A stretch of DNA of 64,000 nt from Methylocystis echinoides (GCF_040687965.1 NZ_CP156084.1:634501-698500); one strand, 5' to 3'. Numbered from the stretch's first letter, positions 35,229 through 44,565 are shown. Notes: generated by a model not told the origin, from the letters alone. A program made the numbers and translations.

Positions 35229-35921
35229 TTACTTCACAAAGACGTAGATATCGACGTCGACCTCAGCGTCTTCGCCTTTGAAATCATTCAGATATTCCTC
35301 GATGATCAGATCCTTGGTGTCGAGCCCCTTCTCGTCGAGATAGGCGGCGATCGCCTCATAAGTGGCGTCAATCTCGTCATAGGCGCCGCGATGCTGAAAT
35401 TTCATCGCCTTGCCGGAGGGCGAAGAGCCGATCTCCACCCCATCGGCGAGCTTCGGCTTGCCTTCCGGCGCGGCGCTCAACGGGGCCATGGCCTCGAAGG
35501 TGAAACCTGTATCGTCGGTCTTGGTGAAGACGGCGATCGTCCGGCCGTTCGCGGTCAATCCCGCCTTGGCGACGGCGGCGTTGAGCTTCTTGATGGCGTC
35601 GGAAAGCGTCTTGGCCGCGCCTTCCCATTTGCCCTGCCCCTTCAGCACCGCCGCGGGGCGGGCGTCGACCATGACGGTCTCGCTCGCGACGGCGGGCGCG
35701 GCGTCGGGGGTCGCGGGCTTCGCCGCCTCGTCCTGCGGCGCGGCGGCGTCTGGCTTTGCGGCCTCGGGCGCGGCGGCGGCGGGTTTTTCCGGCCCCTCCT
35801 CGGGCCCGGCGGCGAACCGACGCTCGGCCACGATCGCCGCCGTCGCGACGAGCAAGGTGAAAATCGCCAGCGACCGCCAATGCGTCCGCAAGCTGTCGAT
35901 CAGACCGGGTTCCTCGTCCAT
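35229..35921 (-). CDS. GyrI-like/effector-binding domain protein, membrane-anchored
   Basis: 230 residues: a cytoplasmic start, one hydrophobic helix (about 19-34), an Ala/Pro/Glu-rich linker (~38-85) and a C-terminal domain (~95-230) with VFTKTDDTGFTFEAMAPL and GKAMKFQHRGAYDEIDATYEAIAAYLDEKGL, the pattern of GyrI-like or AraC effector-binding domains, which bind small hydrophobic ligands. Being membrane-anchored, it faces the periplasm. I picked the ATG at 35921; a longer frame runs on to 36269 but enters the dapF promoter. Function unknown. Confidence 0.78.
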   Translation of the reverse strand: MDEEPGLIDSLRTHWRSLAIFTLLVATAAIVAERRFAAGPEEGPEKPAAAAPEAAKPDAAAPQDEAAKPATPDAAPAVASETVMVDARPAAVLKGQGKWEGAAKTLSDAIKKLNAAVAKAGLTANGRTIAVFTKTDDTGFTFEAMAPLSAAPEGKPKLADGVEIGSSPSGKAMKFQHRGAYDEIDATYEAIAAYLDEKGLDTKDLIIEEYLNDFKGEDAEVDVDIYVFVK

Positions 35922-36066
35922 GTCTCGATGCGTCCTTCCACGCCGCGAATCGCCTGCCTTCCTCGCGCGAAAATGCGACAGAGGTGTGGGCGTGGCAAAG
36001 CGGCGTTTGTCAAAGTAGCCCTTGGGCGGCGCAGTCTCTATATACGAGACGCCTTTGGAAGGACCG

Positions 36067-36927
36067 ATGCCGCATCCGCTCGACAATCGACCGATCCTGC
36101 GCATGAACGGCGCGGGCAATGAAATTCTGGTGCTCGACCTGCGCGGGCTCGACCATGTGCTCGCTCCGCAGGAGGCGCGCGCCATCGCGGCCGCGCCGGG
36201 CCTGCGCTTCGACCAGCTGATGGCGGTGCACGACCCGCGCGCCGAGGGCGACGACGCCTTCATGCGCATCTACAATGTCGACGGTTCGCGTTCGGGCGCC
36301 TGCGGCAATGGAACCCGCTGCGTCGCCTATGCGCTCGCAAGGGAAGGCAAGGAGCGGCTCCTGCTCGCAACCGACGCCGGCCGGATCGAGACGCGGCGCG
36401 AGGCGGAGACGCTGTTCACCGTCGACATGGGCGAGCCGCGGCTGGATTGGCGCGAGATCCCGCTCGCGCGGCAGGCCGACACCCGCGCCGTGGCGCTGGA
36501 CCCGCCGGTCGAAGGCGCGCCGGCGCATTTTTCGGCCGTCAGCATGGGCAATCCGCATGCGGTGTTCTTCGTGCCGGACGCGCGCGCCGTCGCGCTCGAG
36601 ACGCTCGGCGGGAAGCTCGAACGCCACCCGCTCTTCCCCGAGCGCGCCAATATTTCCTTCGCGCAGATCCTCGCGCGCGACGACATTCTGCTGCGCGTCT
36701 GGGAGCGCGGCACGGGCGCCACCCAGGCCTGCGGCTCAGCGGCCTGCGCCACGCTCGTCGCCGCCGTGCGCGCCGGGTTGAGCGAGCGGCGCGCACGTCT
36801 GCGGCTGCCTGGCGGCGACCTCACGATCGACTGGCGCACCGACAATCACGTGCTGATGACCGGACCGGTGGAATTCGAATTCGAGGCGCGGCTCACGGCC
36901 GCGCTATTCGAGGATGCGGCGACGTGA
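36067..36927 (+). CDS. dapF: Diaminopimelate epimerase
   Basis: 286-residue enzyme converting LL- to meso-diaminopimelate for lysine and peptidoglycan. The two catalytic cysteines are in [12 protein letters not shown] (~80) and [12 protein letters not shown] (~222), duplicated in the two half-domains; the opening [13 protein letters not shown] and [10 protein letters not shown] are typical. The ATG at 36067 is preceded by GGAAGGA; an earlier start at 36022 is less likely. Its stop overlaps the mtaB start as GTGA, the dapF-mtaB order being common in alphaproteobacteria. Confidence 0.96.
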   Translation: MPHPLDNRPILRMNGAGNEILVLDLRGLDHVLAPQEARAIAAAPGLRFDQLMAVHDPRAEGDDAFMRIYNVDGSRSGACGNGTRCVAYALAREGKERLLLATDAGRIETRREAETLFTVDMGEPRLDWREIPLARQADTRAVALDPPVEGAPAHFSAVSMGNPHAVFFVPDARAVALETLGGKLERHPLFPERANISFAQILARDDILLRVWERGTGATQACGSAACATLVAAVRAGLSERRARLRLPGGDLTIDWRTDNHVLMTGPVEFEFEARLTAALFEDAAT

Positions 36928-38096
36928 GCGCGCCGGCGCACCCAGTCGAGACCCTTACCTTCGGCTGCCGACTGAATATGGTCGACTCCGAAGCGCTTGC
37001 ACGTGAACACGCCGGCGCGGCCGACGCCGTCATCGTCAATACTTGCGCCGTCACCGCTGAAGCGACGCGACAGGCGCGTCAGGCCATACGTCGACTGCAT
37101 CGCGAAAGGCCGCAGGCGCAGATCGTCGTGGCCGGCTGCGCGGCGCGCATCGATCCCCAAAGCTTCGAAGCGATGTCGGGAGTCTCGCGCGTCATCGCCG
37201 AACAGCCGGCGACGCGTGCGGCGGCGGCGGAGGAGGGCACGCGCGGCTTCCTCGCCGTGCAGAACGGCTGCGATCACAGCTGCACCTTCTGCATCATCCC
37301 GGCGGGGCGCGGCGCTTCCCGGTCGGCGGCGCCGCAGGAAATTGTCGCCCAAGCCCGCGCGCTCGTCGAGAAAGGCAAGCAGGAGATCGTGCTGACCGGC
37401 GTCGATCTGACGAGCTACGACGCCGATGGACTGAAACTCGGCGGGCTCGTGCGGTTGCTGCTCGGCGCGGTCAAAGATCTCGCCCGGCTGCGCCTCTCGT
37501 CGATCGACTGCATCGAAGCGGATAAGGAGCTGTTCGTCGCGTTCAGCGAGGAAGCGCGTCTTTGCCCGCATCTGCATCTCTCGCTGCAATCCGGCGACGA
37601 CCTCATTCTCAAGCGCATGAAGCGGCGCCATTTGCGCGCCGACGCCATCCGCTTCTGCAAAGCCTTGCGCGACGCGCGGCCCGATATCGTCTTCGGCGCC
37701 GATTTCATTGCGGGCTTTCCCACAGAGACGGAAGAGATGTTTGCGCAGACGCTCGCGCTCGTCGACGACTGCGGCCTGACGCATCTGCATGTCTTTCCCT
37801 TTTCGCCGCGCCCCGGGACGCCGGCGGCGCGCATGCCGCAGGTTGCGCACGACGTCGCCAAGGCGCGTGCGGCGATGCTGCGGCAAAGGGGCGAACAGGC
37901 CCTCGCGCGCCATCTCGACGCGCAGCAGGGCAAGACCCTGCGCCTCCTCGTCGAACGCGGCGGCATGGCGCGCGCGGCCGATTTCACGTTGGCGCATACG
38001 CCGGAGGTTCCTGCCGGCCGCATGATCGAGGCGCGCGTGACTGGACACGACGGACGCGCGCTCGAGGTCGCCTTCGAGCGCAGCGCGTCGCCGTAG
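36924..38096 (+). CDS. mtaB: tRNA t6A37 methylthiotransferase MtaB
   Basis: 390-residue radical SAM enzyme that adds a methylthio group to t6A37 of tRNA. N-terminal methylthiotransferase domain with cysteines in FGCRLN, NTCAVT and AGCAARI for the auxiliary cluster; the radical SAM cluster is CDHSCTFC (~117-124); and the C-terminus has a TRAM-like domain (~330-390). GTG start overlapping the dapF stop. The name follows the family; paralogues MiaB and RimO differ in the surrounding motifs. Confidence 0.93.
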   Translation: MSAPAHPVETLTFGCRLNMVDSEALAREHAGAADAVIVNTCAVTAEATRQARQAIRRLHRERPQAQIVVAGCAARIDPQSFEAMSGVSRVIAEQPATRAAAAEEGTRGFLAVQNGCDHSCTFCIIPAGRGASRSAAPQEIVAQARALVEKGKQEIVLTGVDLTSYDADGLKLGGLVRLLLGAVKDLARLRLSSIDCIEADKELFVAFSEEARLCPHLHLSLQSGDDLILKRMKRRHLRADAIRFCKALRDARPDIVFGADFIAGFPTETEEMFAQTLALVDDCGLTHLHVFPFSPRPGTPAARMPQVAHDVAKARAAMLRQRGEQALARHLDAQQGKTLRLLVERGGMARAADFTLAHTPEVPAGRMIEARVTGHDGRALEVAFERSASP

Positions 38097-38302
38097 ACGC
38101 CGATCGGCGCCTTCGCGTCAGGCGCAAAAACTCAAGAAAAATTTTCTGCGCCGCAAGTCATTGGCGCGCGGCGATCCTCGCCCGTCGAGGGCAGGCGGCT
38201 GTCAGTCTCTGAGCTTTCGACGCGCCGGAACAAGAAAAATGACCTCGCGTTGCACGGGTGGCCCTGGGGCTTTGTCCGACAACAACCCTTGGAGACGTAG
38301 CG

Positions 38303-38689
38303 ATGACAAACACACGCAAGATGATTACGACCGCACTCGCCGCCACGATGCTCGTCAGCACGCTGGCGGTCGCAACGCCCGCCTCGGCATGGGGGCGTTA
38401 TGGCTGGGGCGGCGGATGGGGCCGGCATTGGGGCTACGGCGGATTCCGTCCGGGCTGGGGTTACGGGCGCTGGGGCTATGGCGGATGGGGCTACGGCGGC
38501 GGCCTGGGATTGGGCCTCGGCGCCGGCCTGCTCGGCGGACTGGCGCTCGGCGCAGCCACGTCTCCCTACGGTTATGGCTATTGGGGCTCTGGCTACCCAG
38601 CCATGGGCTGCGGCACGTACGGCGCGGCCTACCCGGCCTACCCGGCCTATTACGGTTATAGCGGCGGTTCCTGCCGCTGCCCCTGCTGA
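38303..38689 (+). CDS. Exported Gly/Trp/Tyr-rich protein
   Basis: 128 residues. Signal peptide MTNTRKMITTALAATMLVSTLAVATPASA, then a mature part almost entirely of Gly, Trp, Tyr and Arg (WGRYGWGGGWGRHWGYGG, GLGLGLGAGLLGGLALG, PYGYGYWGSGYP), ending with a cysteine-rich CRCPC tail. These are typical of small, secreted, low-complexity surface proteins of Rhizobiales; no function is known. Composition makes the frame clear. It is followed downstream by three hairpin repeats. The last few residues (SCRCPC) are unusual for such a protein and might bind a metal or form disulfides. Confidence 0.78.
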   Translation: MTNTRKMITTALAATMLVSTLAVATPASAWGRYGWGGGWGRHWGYGGFRPGWGYGRWGYGGWGYGGGLGLGLGAGLLGGLALGAATSPYGYGYWGSGYPAMGCGTYGAAYPAYPAYYGYSGGSCRCPC

Positions 38690-38736
38690 TTAATTCTGCA
38701 GACCGGCCCCCTGCCCTCCGCCGGAGCCACGAGACA

Positions 38737-38845
38737 TGCAACCGCGCACTGCGCGGTTGCATTGCGTTCAAAAGACCTGCAACCGGCGCACTGCGCGGTC
38801 GCATTCGTTCAAAAGATCTGCAACCGCGAGCACTGCGCGGTCGCA
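38737..38845. repeat. Three consecutive hairpin units, 41 bases apart
   Basis: Units start at 38737, 38778 and 38819; the first is a perfect 11-bp stem TGCAACCGCGC-ACT-GCGCGGTTGCA. The second and third keep the same arms with small changes (TGCAACCGGCGC..., ...GGTCGCA). Spacers are similar too (TTGCGTTCAAAAGACC, TTCGTTCAAAAGATC), so each unit plus spacer is a repeat of about 41 bases. They stand in the 262-base gap between the exported protein gene and a convergent gene. Not CRISPR: spacers are alike, and repeats are near-palindromic in full. Confidence 0.75.
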
Positions 38846-38906
38846 GTGCGTTAGAGCAAAGCCATCTTCGCGAACGTCTCTCCGTAACGACGAAACCGGC
38901 GCGTAC

Positions 38907-38936
38907 AAAAGCAGGGCCGCCTCTCGGCGGCCCTGC
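38907..38936 (-). terminator. Terminator of the PRC-barrel gene
   Basis: On the minus strand, a perfect 11-bp stem GCAGGGCCGCC/GGCGGCCCTGC with a 4-base loop is followed by TTTT. It lies 15 bases after the PRC-barrel gene stop, a textbook rho-independent terminator. Confidence 0.85.
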
Positions 38937-38951
38937 CCTTGGGTCCGTCTA

Positions 38952-39377
38952 TCAGAAGCCGGCCGTCTGGTCGGTTCCGCGACCCGACTGCGTGCTCGTC
39001 GAGCCCATGCCGGCGCCGCCTTCCTCCCAATAGGGACGCGAGCCGAAATGCTGATGCAGACGCGACTCCCAGTCACGGTCCGTCCAGCTCTGATCGGTAT
39101 ATTCGGGGGCGTTCTTGAGCTGATCCTCGGTGACGTTGGTCACGTAACCGCCGAGGTTCGTGTCATATTTGAACGCCTTCCACGGCAGCGGATGCTCGCC
39201 TTCGCCGATCCCGAGGAAACCGCCGAAGGTCATGATCGCATAGCGAATGACCCCCGACACCTTGTCGATCATCAGATGATCGATTTGGCCAATCTTGTTG
39301 CCGGAGGGGTCATAAACGGCCGTGCCTTCGACGTTTTCGCTGGAGATCAGATTGCCGCTTTGCGTCGCCATTCCCAT
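38952..39377 (-). CDS. PRC-barrel domain-containing protein
   Basis: 141 residues. The core (~10-85) has NLISSENVEGTAVYDPSGNKIGQIDHLMIDKVSGVIRYAIMTFGGFLGIGEGEHPLPWKAF, a clear PRC-barrel of the kind seen in stress- or photosynthesis-linked small proteins. The C-terminus is Gly/Thr/Ser-rich with SRPYWEEGG. Start ATG 39377 with AGGAGG and a 6-base gap. Some related proteins are stress-induced; no specific role is known. Confidence 0.88.
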   Translation of the reverse strand: MGMATQSGNLISSENVEGTAVYDPSGNKIGQIDHLMIDKVSGVIRYAIMTFGGFLGIGEGEHPLPWKAFKYDTNLGGYVTNVTEDQLKNAPEYTDQSWTDRDWESRLHQHFGSRPYWEEGGAGMGSTSTQSGRGTDQTAGF

Positions 39378-39558
39378 CGTCGCCTCCTCAAAACCGACTG
39401 CCGGACCTTTCACGAGGTCCGCTGAGCCAAGTGAACAAATCTTCGCCGCAAATGTTCCGTCGCCGCAGACGCCGAAGGGCTCACAGAGGCGCATCCTTTC
39501 GCCCCGGGGCGAAACAGGCTAATGCAGTCGGCGCGCGCCGCAGCCGGGAAAGGACTCC

Positions 39559-40266
39559 ATGGACTCGCAACTCACGATCAGCTGGGAAGTCCTCGAGATC
39601 ATCTGGATCAATATTCTGCTGTCGGGCGACAATGCGATCCTCATCGCCCTCGCCTGCCGCAGCCTGCCCGTCCGGCAACGGCGCTGGGGCGTTTTCTTGG
39701 GCGCGCTCGGCGGCGTGATCCTGCGCGTCATCTTCACGCTGCTCGTCGTGCAGATGATGAGCATTCCTTATCTGAAGGTCTTCGGCTCGCTCCTTCTGCT
39801 CCTTGTTGCGGTGAAGCTTCTCATCGACGAGACCGAGCATTCGGACGTGGCGGCCAAGCCCGATCTCATGGGCGCGGTCATCTCGATCATCATGGCGGAC
39901 GCCGTCATGTCGCTCGACAATGTTCTCGCGATCGCCGCGGCCGCGCGGGGCTCGACCTATCTCATCGTCTTCGGCCTCGCGCTCTCTGTCCCGATCGTGA
40001 TGTTTGGCGCGGGCTTCCTGCTCAAGATCCTCGAGCGGGTTCCAGCGCTGGTCTGGGCGGGGGCCGGCCTCCTGGGCTGGGTCGCGGGGGACATGGCCGC
40101 GACCGACCCCGCCCTCGCTGAAACGCTGCATGGCTTCGACCACGCGGCTCTCGAGCGCAATTTGTCCATCGGCGGCGCGGCGATCGTCCTGGTCGCCGCC
40201 TTTTTGATTCAACTCTACCGCCAATGGCGCGAGGATCAGCGCGACCGCGAGAAACATGGCGGATAG
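39559..40266 (+). CDS. TerC family integral membrane protein (YjbE-like)
   Basis: 235 residues with about seven helices. Family-defining motif LLSGDNAILIALA near residue 20 and the second MSLDNVLAIAAAARG near 115 place acidic residues in the membrane; TerC proteins are linked to metal (especially manganese) export. The ATG follows GGAAAGGA. It stands alone between convergent and downstream genes; substrate is not known from sequence. Confidence 0.9.
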   Translation: MDSQLTISWEVLEIIWINILLSGDNAILIALACRSLPVRQRRWGVFLGALGGVILRVIFTLLVVQMMSIPYLKVFGSLLLLLVAVKLLIDETEHSDVAAKPDLMGAVISIIMADAVMSLDNVLAIAAAARGSTYLIVFGLALSVPIVMFGAGFLLKILERVPALVWAGAGLLGWVAGDMAATDPALAETLHGFDHAALERNLSIGGAAIVLVAAFLIQLYRQWREDQRDREKHGG

Positions 40267-40383
40267 CAGACGTTGCTTCGCCCCCTGCAAGGTTGCGCCG
40301 CGCCCCGCCGACGGGGGTCAGGTTGCTCGAGCTCTGCCCCTCTGCTAGTTTCGGCGACTTAATCCAATAAGCGGGCAGAAAAA

Positions 40384-41202
40384 TTGTCACTCTCCAGTCT
40401 TCGTAAATGGATCGGTCAGGGCCAGGATTCCGGCGTCCCGACCTTTACCGCGCACAATATTCGTCTCGATGACGGAACCTATACGAAGCCTGACGGAACG
40501 CCGATGGATCAGGTTCCCTGGTTCGTCGCCGCGCGGCGCATTCTCACGACTGTCTTCCCGCAAGATCGGGAAAACATACGCCTCGCCGATCTCGGCTGCC
40601 TGGAGGGCGGATATTCGGTCGAATTGGCCAGACTGGGCTTCTCGGTCACCGGCCTCGAGGTGCGGGAATCGAACTTCGCCGCGTGCAAATTCGTCAAGGC
40701 GAGAACCGATCTGCCCAATCTTACCTTCGTCAAGGACAATGCCTGGAACCTGCGCAAATACGGCAAGTTCGACGGCGTGTTCTGCTGCGGTCTGCTGTAT
40801 CACCTCGAACAGCCGCGGAAATTCATCGAGATGATTTCCTCGCTAACGAGCCGGATCGCGATCTTTCAGACGCATTTCGCCGCCACCTACGACATCCAGC
40901 ATCCGATCCATAATCTCTCGCCGCTGACGACAAACGAAGGCGTGCCGGGGCGCTGGTTCGCCGAATTTCTCGACAAGGATTCTTTCCGCAAAAGAGAAGA
41001 GCATCGCTGGTCGTCCTGGGACAACACGCGGTCGTTCTGGATACAGCGCGAATATCTTCTCCAGACCATCCGCGACGCCGGCTTCGATCTGGTGCTCGAG
41101 CAATTCGACGGTCTCGGCGAGGACATCGCCAAAAGCATGACGGAAGGCTACTACCATACCGACATGCGCGGCACCTTCATCGGCATCAAGACCCAGGCTT
41201 GA
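40384..41202 (+). CDS. Class I SAM-dependent methyltransferase
   Basis: 272-residue soluble methyltransferase. Rossmann motifs: IRLADLGCLEGGYSVELARLGFSVTGLEVRES (~63-95) and FVKDNAWNLRKYGKFDGVFCCGLLYHLEQP (~118-147). The C-terminal ~100 residues (YDIQHPIHNLSPLTTNEG, RWFAEF...) are a variable substrate-recognition part. Starts at TTG. The TTG has a weak Shine-Dalgarno. It resembles small-molecule or glycan methyltransferases, but the substrate is not readable. Alone between TerC and a convergent TPR gene. Confidence 0.82.
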   Translation: MSLSSLRKWIGQGQDSGVPTFTAHNIRLDDGTYTKPDGTPMDQVPWFVAARRILTTVFPQDRENIRLADLGCLEGGYSVELARLGFSVTGLEVRESNFAACKFVKARTDLPNLTFVKDNAWNLRKYGKFDGVFCCGLLYHLEQPRKFIEMISSLTSRIAIFQTHFAATYDIQHPIHNLSPLTTNEGVPGRWFAEFLDKDSFRKREEHRWSSWDNTRSFWIQREYLLQTIRDAGFDLVLEQFDGLGEDIAKSMTEGYYHTDMRGTFIGIKTQA

Positions 41203-41309
41203 TTGCAGGGCCCTCAGCCGTCATTGCCGAGCGATGAATGCCGAAAATGACGGCCGCGCCGCGGGGCGCGTCGTAAAGCTTTCCTTATGAGGGGAGGGGC
41301 GCCCGCCGG

Positions 41310-42155
41310 CTAACCGCCGCGCAGTCCCTGCTTGGCGATCTGCTGCTGCGGATCGAGCTGCAAGGCGCGCTGATAAATGTCGACCGCCTTGGCGCGATTG
41401 CCGCTCTTATCATAGGCGAGGCCGAGCCAGGCCCAGGCGAGCGAATTCTTGTTGTCGACGTTGAGCGCCGCGTTGAAGTCCTCGATCGCCTTGTCATATT
41501 TGCCAAGCGCCACGAAGCTCTCGCCGCGCGCCTGATAGGGGGCGGCCGCGAAAGGATCGCGGTCGATGGCGTTGTCGAAATCCGTGACCGCGTGGGCGTT
41601 GTCGCCGCGCTTCTGATAGATCAGCCCGCGCGCGTGGAAAGCCTGGGCGTTCTCGGGATTGAGGCGGATCGCCGTGTCGAGGTCGGACAGCGCCTGATCG
41701 AGATTGCCCTGCGCGCGCAACAGATTGGCGCGCCCGACATAGGCCGGCGCATGGTTGGGATTGGCTTGAACGGCGCGGTCGAAATCGGCGCGCGCCGCCT
41801 CGTTCTGTCCCGCCTGACGGCTTGCGAGCGCGCGATTGGTGTAGGCGGCGGCGTTGTTGGGATCGATCTTCGTCGCCTGGGTGAAATCGGCGATGGCTTC
41901 CTGAAAGGAGCCGACGCGAGCATAGGCGACGCCGCGCGTATTATAGGCTTCCGCGCTCGTGGGGTTGCGCCGGATCACTTCGGAAAGCGATTCGATATTC
42001 GCGGAGGCGGCTTTGGGGTCGGTGTCGGCGATCTCCGCGATTCCGCGGCCGGGCGGCCGAATGCCGCTCGCCGTCTCGCAGCCGCCGAGCGCAAGCACAG
42101 ACAGCGCCGCGCCGCCGAGCAAAACCCGTCGGCAAGCCGTTAGGCGAAAGCCCAT
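41310..42155 (-). CDS. TPR-repeat lipoprotein
   Basis: 281 residues. Lipoprotein signal MGFRLTACRRVLLGGAALSVLALGGC, with C26 as the modified residue. Residues ~55-270 hold about six TPR units, each with a pattern such as YNTRGVAYARVGSFQEAIADFTQATKIDPNN, i.e. a right-handed superhelix of paired helices used for protein binding. It resembles NlpI-type periplasmic adaptors that tether hydrolases, but is not clearly orthologous. Function not known. Not obviously part of an operon. Confidence 0.87.
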   Translation of the reverse strand: MGFRLTACRRVLLGGAALSVLALGGCETASGIRPPGRGIAEIADTDPKAASANIESLSEVIRRNPTSAEAYNTRGVAYARVGSFQEAIADFTQATKIDPNNAAAYTNRALASRQAGQNEAARADFDRAVQANPNHAPAYVGRANLLRAQGNLDQALSDLDTAIRLNPENAQAFHARGLIYQKRGDNAHAVTDFDNAIDRDPFAAAPYQARGESFVALGKYDKAIEDFNAALNVDNKNSLAWAWLGLAYDKSGNRAKAVDIYQRALQLDPQQQIAKQGLRGG

Positions 42156-42252
42156 GCCTTTAAACCCTCTCGTCCGTCAACGCTTCCAAACGAGTCCGTT
42201 CTTTGCCGCCCAGGGCGTTAAAAAAGCGTTCACCAAACGGCAAAAATACGAT

Positions 42253-42486
42253 TTAGCGGCCGGTGGCCTTGGCCTTCACCGGCAGCAGACCCTCGCGCTG
42301 CAGCTTCTTGCGGGCGAGCTTGCGGGCGCGGCGGACGGCCTCGGCCTTCTCGCGGGCGCGCTTCTCGGACGGCTTCTCGTAATGGCCGCGCAGCTTCATC
42401 TCGCGGAAGATGCCTTCGCGCTGCATCTTCTTCTTCAGCGCCTTCAGAGCCTGATCGACATTGTTGTCGCGAACGAGAACTTGCAC
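42253..42486 (-). CDS. rpsU: Ribosomal protein S21
   Basis: 77-residue, very basic protein of the small ribosomal subunit. The start is a GTG at 42486 ([25 protein letters not shown]), matching the family's usual MQVLVRDN opening; upstream residues in the frame are not S21-like. RPSU-typical [20 protein letters not shown] follows, and the tail [10 protein letters not shown]-like part ends at 77, as in alphaproteobacteria. Alone, with no dnaG/rpoD neighbour. Confidence 0.95.
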   Translation of the reverse strand: MQVLVRDNNVDQALKALKKKMQREGIFREMKLRGHYEKPSEKRAREKAEAVRRARKLARKKLQREGLLPVKAKATGR

Positions 42487-42705
42487 GAAACCATCCTGCT
42501 TTCTGTGGGGCGGCCTGGCAGGCTGTCTGGAGCCAGGCTGTCCAAATAGGGAATAGGTCTCCGGGCGCTTGCGGAGCGCCTGACCCGTGCTGGGGAGATA
42601 CCAGAGTCGCGGCGCCCTGTCCATGGCGGAAGCGTCGTTCCCCCGCCCGAAGCGTCAAAAATGGTGGCCAAGGCCAGGAGCGCCGGGGCCCTTGTTCTGG
42701 CGTCG

Positions 42706-42720
42706 CGTTATATTATAACG
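42706..42720. promoter_or_regulatory. Zur box (zinc uptake repressor operator)
   Basis: Perfect palindrome CGTTATA-T-TATAACG, whose core GTTATATTATAAC fits the Zur binding site of alphaproteobacteria. It ends six bases before the ATG of the small His-rich protein, so bound Zur would block the promoter of the whole zinc block. It is the only such site I saw in the window. Confidence 0.8.
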
Positions 42721-42726
42721 TTTGAC

Positions 42727-42936
42727 ATGACCGACGCGACCACCCGAGGCCATCGCCACGCCCATGACCACGCCGGCGGCGAAGCGCTGACGCGTCCGGC
42801 GCATGCGCATCTGCGCCAATCCGGCCGACGCCAGGACCGCCTGTCGCCGCTCGAGGCCTCGGCGGGCGCGCGTCTGGCCGGGGTCTCCTTCGTCATCGCC
42901 CTCCTCTGGGCGGGAGTTTATTGGGCGCTCCATTGA
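42727..42936 (+). CDS. Small His-rich membrane protein preceding znuC
   Basis: 69 residues. A His-rich N-terminus (HRHAHDH at residues 9-15, HAH near 26) is followed by a basic middle and one hydrophobic helix at ~50-68, so it looks like a single-pass inner-membrane protein with a zinc-binding arm. Stop overlaps the start of znuC. Its ATG is only six bases after the Zur palindrome, which leaves no room for a Shine-Dalgarno; a leaderless transcript is possible. I know no family for it; a role in zinc capture or delivery is inference. Confidence 0.6.
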   Translation: MTDATTRGHRHAHDHAGGEALTRPAHAHLRQSGRRQDRLSPLEASAGARLAGVSFVIALLWAGVYWALH

Positions 42937-43706
42937 CCGTTGCCGCCCTTCCGGGGTCCGTCCGCCTCGTCAATCTCACGCTGGGCTACGACCGGCGCCC
43001 CGCGGTTCATCATCTCGACGGCGAGATTGCGCCGGGCGCGGCGCTCGCGGTCTGCGGTCCCAACGGCGCGGGCAAATCCACGCTCTTGAAGGCGCTGGCG
43101 GGGCTCTTGCCGCCGCTCGGCGGCCGCATCGACCGCGCAGGATTATCCGCGCGGGAGGTCGCCTATCTGCCGCAGCTCATCGAGGTCGACCGCTCTTTTC
43201 CCATCAATGTGCGCGATTTCATCGCCATGGGCGCGATGCGGCGGATCGGCCTCTTCGGGCGCCTCGACACGACGGAGCGGGTCCGCGCCGACGCGGCCCT
43301 CGACCGCGTCGGCATGGCCGGCATGGAGGATCGGCCGATCGATACGCTCTCCGGCGGCCAGATGCAGCGCGCTTTGTTCGCGCGCCTCATTGTGCAGGAT
43401 CAGCGGCTGATTTTGCTCGATGAGCCTTTCGGCGCCATCGACGAGTCGACGACCGAGGATCTGCTCGCGCTCGTCGCGCAGTGGCGCACGGAGGGACGGA
43501 CGGTGGTCGCGGTGCTGCACGAGCTCGACCTCGCGCGCCGCGCCTTTCCGCAAACCTTGCTGCTCGCCCGCGAACCCATCGCCTGGGGCGAGACTCATTC
43601 GACGCTCTGCGCTGACAATCTGGCGCGGGCGCGCGCCATGTCCGAAGCCTATGACAGGCAGGCGCGCGAATGTCTGCGCGACGAGGACGCGGCGCATGTT
43701 CACTGA
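42921..43706 (+). CDS. znuC: Zinc ABC transporter ATP-binding protein
   Basis: 261-residue ATPase with Walker A GPNGAGKST, signature LSGGQMQRALFARL, Walker [14 protein letters not shown] and the H-loop VAVLHELDLA. Start TTG 42921 has GGAG close upstream; a second TTG at 42933 overlaps the preceding stop. Gene order and Zur box indicate zinc, with the AztA/ZnuC group as best fit. Its stop overlaps the permease start by 11 bases. Confidence 0.9.
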   Translation: MGAPLTVAALPGSVRLVNLTLGYDRRPAVHHLDGEIAPGAALAVCGPNGAGKSTLLKALAGLLPPLGGRIDRAGLSAREVAYLPQLIEVDRSFPINVRDFIAMGAMRRIGLFGRLDTTERVRADAALDRVGMAGMEDRPIDTLSGGQMQRALFARLIVQDQRLILLDEPFGAIDESTTEDLLALVAQWRTEGRTVVAVLHELDLARRAFPQTLLLAREPIAWGETHSTLCADNLARARAMSEAYDRQARECLRDEDAAHVH

Positions 43707-44565
43707 GATCTTCGTGTCGCCCTTCCTCGATTATGAATTCATGCGCCGCGCGCTCGTCGGCGCGCTGGCGCTTGCCGTCTCGGGCGCGCCGCTCGGCGTC
43801 TTTCTGATCCTGCGGCGCATGTCGCTTGCCGGGGACGCGCTGTCTCACGCGGTCTTGCCGGGCGCCGCCGTCGGCTATCTCGTAGCTGGCCTGTCGCTGC
43901 CGGCGATGACATTCGGCGGCCTCGTCGCCGGCCTGGTCGTGGCGCTCGCGACCGGCGCCGCCTCACGCTTCACCACGCTGCGCGAGGACGCCTCGCTGGC
44001 GGCCTTCTACCTCGTCTCGCTCGCGCTCGGCGTCACGCTGGTGTCGCTCAAGGGCTCCAGCGTTGATCTCCTGCATGTGCTGTTCGGCTCGGTGTTCGGC
44101 CTCGACGACGCGTCGCTCTATATGCTCGCGGGCGTCTCCACGCTGACGCTTGTCGCGCTCGCGCTCTTCTACCGCGCGCTGGTCATGGACACGCTCGATC
44201 CGCTTTTCCTGCGCCAGACGACGCCCTTCGGCGAATTCGTCCCCTTCCTTTTCCTCGCGCTCGTCGTGCTCAATCTCGTCGCCGGGTTTCAGGCGCTCGG
44301 CACGCTGATGGCCGTCGGCCTGATCATGCTGCCCGCCGCCGCCGCGCGGCTCTGGACGCATGAGCTGTCGGTCGCCCTGCCGCTGGCTGCGGTCCTCGCG
44401 ATGGCCTGCGTTTACGCCGGGCTGGTCTTTTCCAACGAGACCGGCGCGCCGACCGGCCCGGCCATCATCCTGGCCGCTGGCCTCATTTATCTCGGCTCGC
44501 TGATTTTCGGACGCGCCGGCGGCGCGCTTCGCCTGAAGCGCCCGCGCCGGCATCTTGAAGGATAA
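43696..44565 (+). CDS. znuB: Zinc ABC transporter permease
   Basis: 289 residues, about eight helices, of the ABC-3 family of metal importers. Motifs: RRMSLAGDALSHAVLPGAAVGYLVAG (~37) and VLNLVAGFQALGTLMAVGLIMLPAAAARLW (~190-220), the family's conserved membrane segment. Starts at ATG 43696 inside the end of znuC. The substrate binding protein follows six bases after the stop. No unusual features. Confidence 0.92.
   Translation: MFTEIFVSPFLDYEFMRRALVGALALAVSGAPLGVFLILRRMSLAGDALSHAVLPGAAVGYLVAGLSLPAMTFGGLVAGLVVALATGAASRFTTLREDASLAAFYLVSLALGVTLVSLKGSSVDLLHVLFGSVFGLDDASLYMLAGVSTLTLVALALFYRALVMDTLDPLFLRQTTPFGEFVPFLFLALVVLNLVAGFQALGTLMAVGLIMLPAAAARLWTHELSVALPLAAVLAMACVYAGLVFSNETGAPTGPAIILAAGLIYLGSLIFGRAGGALRLKRPRRHLEG

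Noticed and set aside
38737-38845. Possible CRISPR array
   Set aside because: Only three units, spacers nearly identical, repeats palindromic over their entire length and no cas genes; treated as tandem hairpins.
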